DNA of 6,264 nt, taken from the NCBI GenBank assembly GCA_003151215.1, contig PLXB01000088.1:1-6264 (forward strand). The letters run 5' to 3'. The notes beneath the pieces were generated by a model. The model was given only the letters and a program-made list of their open reading frames with translations. It was not told the DNA's origin and did no database searches. This DNA comes from Ignavibacteriota bacterium (GTDB lineage Bacteria; Bacteroidota; Kapaibacteriia; Palsa-1295). Made by a program: the position numbers and the translations under genes. Positions 5,356 to 6,264 of the stretch are shown piece after piece; positions within the stretch are counted from its first letter, which is position 1, and each line of letters opens with the position of its first letter.

Positions 5356-6264
5356 TTAATGCGCAATAGTTATTTTTTTCGATGCAAGAATGAAGCCTTC
5401 GCTTTTTATATTAATTTGATATATGCCGCTGGAAAGTCTCCTCAAATCGAATAAAACATTTCCTGATTGCGATTCTTTTTCCGCAACCATAGTTCCATCT
5501 ATACTGAAAAGCTGGATAGAACCTTTATTATTGTCCGCCTGCTGCCATTTTACCGTAAGCTTGTCCTTTGCAGGATCGGGAAATATCTCGATACTTTGAT
5601 CGGATGAAGAAATTTCTACACTTGATTTCTGAATAGCTGTCGCACTGATTGCAATATTTTCCCAAGCCGGCGAGGCTGAGTGTTCAAATGAAAACATCGC
5701 TGCTGTTCCGCCGGTATCGAGCATTTTATATCCGATAGGCACAGTAATAGATTGTCCCGGCTGCAGCGTGATAGGCAAAGTCGTATCTAACTGCAGAATG
5801 AGTGATGCGTTTGGTGATGGAGATGAAGTAAACCCGCGGGTAATCGTGGTCGGGCTTGTACCGATATTCGTTACCATCGGGCGAATGATCTGTTCGCTAC
5901 CAACGGTGTTATTCAAAAGTACGTAAGTCCTCGGATTCACATCAAGCCTGAATAGTGTATCGGTAATTAAGCTGTTGGGAATCTTCCCTGCAATGAATGC
6001 AATATCAGTCGGACTTCCCGGCGAAATAGGTGCAAGGTTTCCTGCTGAAGTAGGTCTGCGTTCGAGAATATCCCCGGTATGAACATCATACCAAATAAGA
6101 TCTCCTTTGACTGGAACGTCCATCGCAGTATAAAGGCCGAACGTTGAACCCATGATGCTCGCATTCAAACGAAGGTATCCCGCAACGTAATCCGGAGTTC
6201 TCATTTCCCAGACATTCCATTGGGTCTCCTGATTAAACGAGCGAACAGCGCCGGTATCGAGTTT
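5356..6264 (-). CDS. T9SS-sorted extracellular protein, C-terminal 302 residues (5' end outside window)
   Basis: The frame is open to the right edge, so the real start lies beyond 6264; the ATG at 6204 is internal. I do not recognise the N-terminal visible part (about residues 1-120, including NQETQWNVWE and VKGDLIWYDVHTGDILERR). Residues about 125-212 resemble an immunoglobulin-like beta-sandwich of the ASH/choice-of-anchor D kind: VTNIGTSPTTI, then TLPITLQPGQSITVPIGYK and a closing IAISATAI. The last 84 residues are a type A sorting domain with IEIFPDPAKDKLTV, IQLFSIDGTMV, FDLRRLSSGIYQINI and a terminal SKKITIAH. Asp replaces the common Asn in the FPNP motif. The protein is expected at the cell surface or outside. 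It ends 55 bp before the Asp-box gene on the same strand, so the two are probably one transcript. No enzymatic role can be assigned. Confidence 0.85.
   Translation of the reverse strand, partial: KLDTGAVRSFNQETQWNVWEMRTPDYVAGYLRLNASIMGSTFGLYTAMDVPVKGDLIWYDVHTGDILERRPTSAGNLAPISPGSPTDIAFIAGKIPNSLITDTLFRLDVNPRTYVLLNNTVGSEQIIRPMVTNIGTSPTTITRGFTSSPSPNASLILQLDTTLPITLQPGQSITVPIGYKMLDTGGTAAMFSFEHSASPAWENIAISATAIQKSSVEISSSDQSIEIFPDPAKDKLTVKWQQADNNKGSIQLFSIDGTMVAEKESQSGNVLFDLRRLSSGIYQINIKSEGFILASKKITIAH

Noticed and set aside
5301..5366. Longer start (ATG at 5366) for the Asp-box gene
   Set aside because: It would overlap the stop of the upstream gene, bury the signal peptide 22 residues inside and ignore the AAGGAG placed properly before 5300.

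Overview
The window looks like chromosomal DNA from the Bacteroidota/Chlorobiota/Ignavibacteriota side of the bacterial tree. The reason is that two neighbouring proteins end in type A sorting domains of the type IX secretion system (T9SS), which is essentially confined to that group. The genus cannot be named from the sequence alone. The style of Asp-box protein (Sec signal, WVQTNGPYGG opening, repeated STDNGxxW, FPNPVSG tail) is familiar from Ignavibacteria and Kapabacteria-like genomes, but that is an impression, not a search result.

Layout. (1) 1-1486, minus strand: the N-terminal 495 residues of DNA gyrase subunit A, running off the left edge. (2) 1487-1903: a 417-bp non-coding stretch. 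It holds an intrinsic terminator that reads toward gyrA, a 43-bp 3' fragment of a tRNA-Thr(CGT) gene that begins at the anticodon loop, and a promoter-like sequence with small direct and inverted repeats in front of the next gene. (3) 1904-3070, plus strand: a complete tyrosine recombinase (phage-type integrase). (4) 3071-3158: a short convergent gap. (5) 3159-5300 and 5356-6264, minus strand: two T9SS-secreted surface or extracellular proteins, apparently co-transcribed. The first is a 713-residue protein with 13 Asp-box repeats. The second is cut by the right edge.

The main event is the integration scar. A tRNA-Thr 3' end truncated exactly at the anticodon loop, about 100-200 bp from an integrase gene, is the classic footprint of a tRNA-targeting mobile element. 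The fragment's orientation means the gyrA side is old chromosome and the element extends to the right. Arginine codon use agrees that the integrase is foreign: 23 of 34 Arg codons are AGA/AGG, against 8 of 38 in gyrA and 2 of 18 in the Asp-box gene. The T9SS gene therefore looks host-like, and whether it lies inside the element or beyond a decayed end is open. A second point is that GyrA carries valine at the Ser83 position of the quinolone-resistance region. I saw no CRISPR array, no intact tRNA or rRNA, no insertion sequence and no clearly new multi-gene system in this window.
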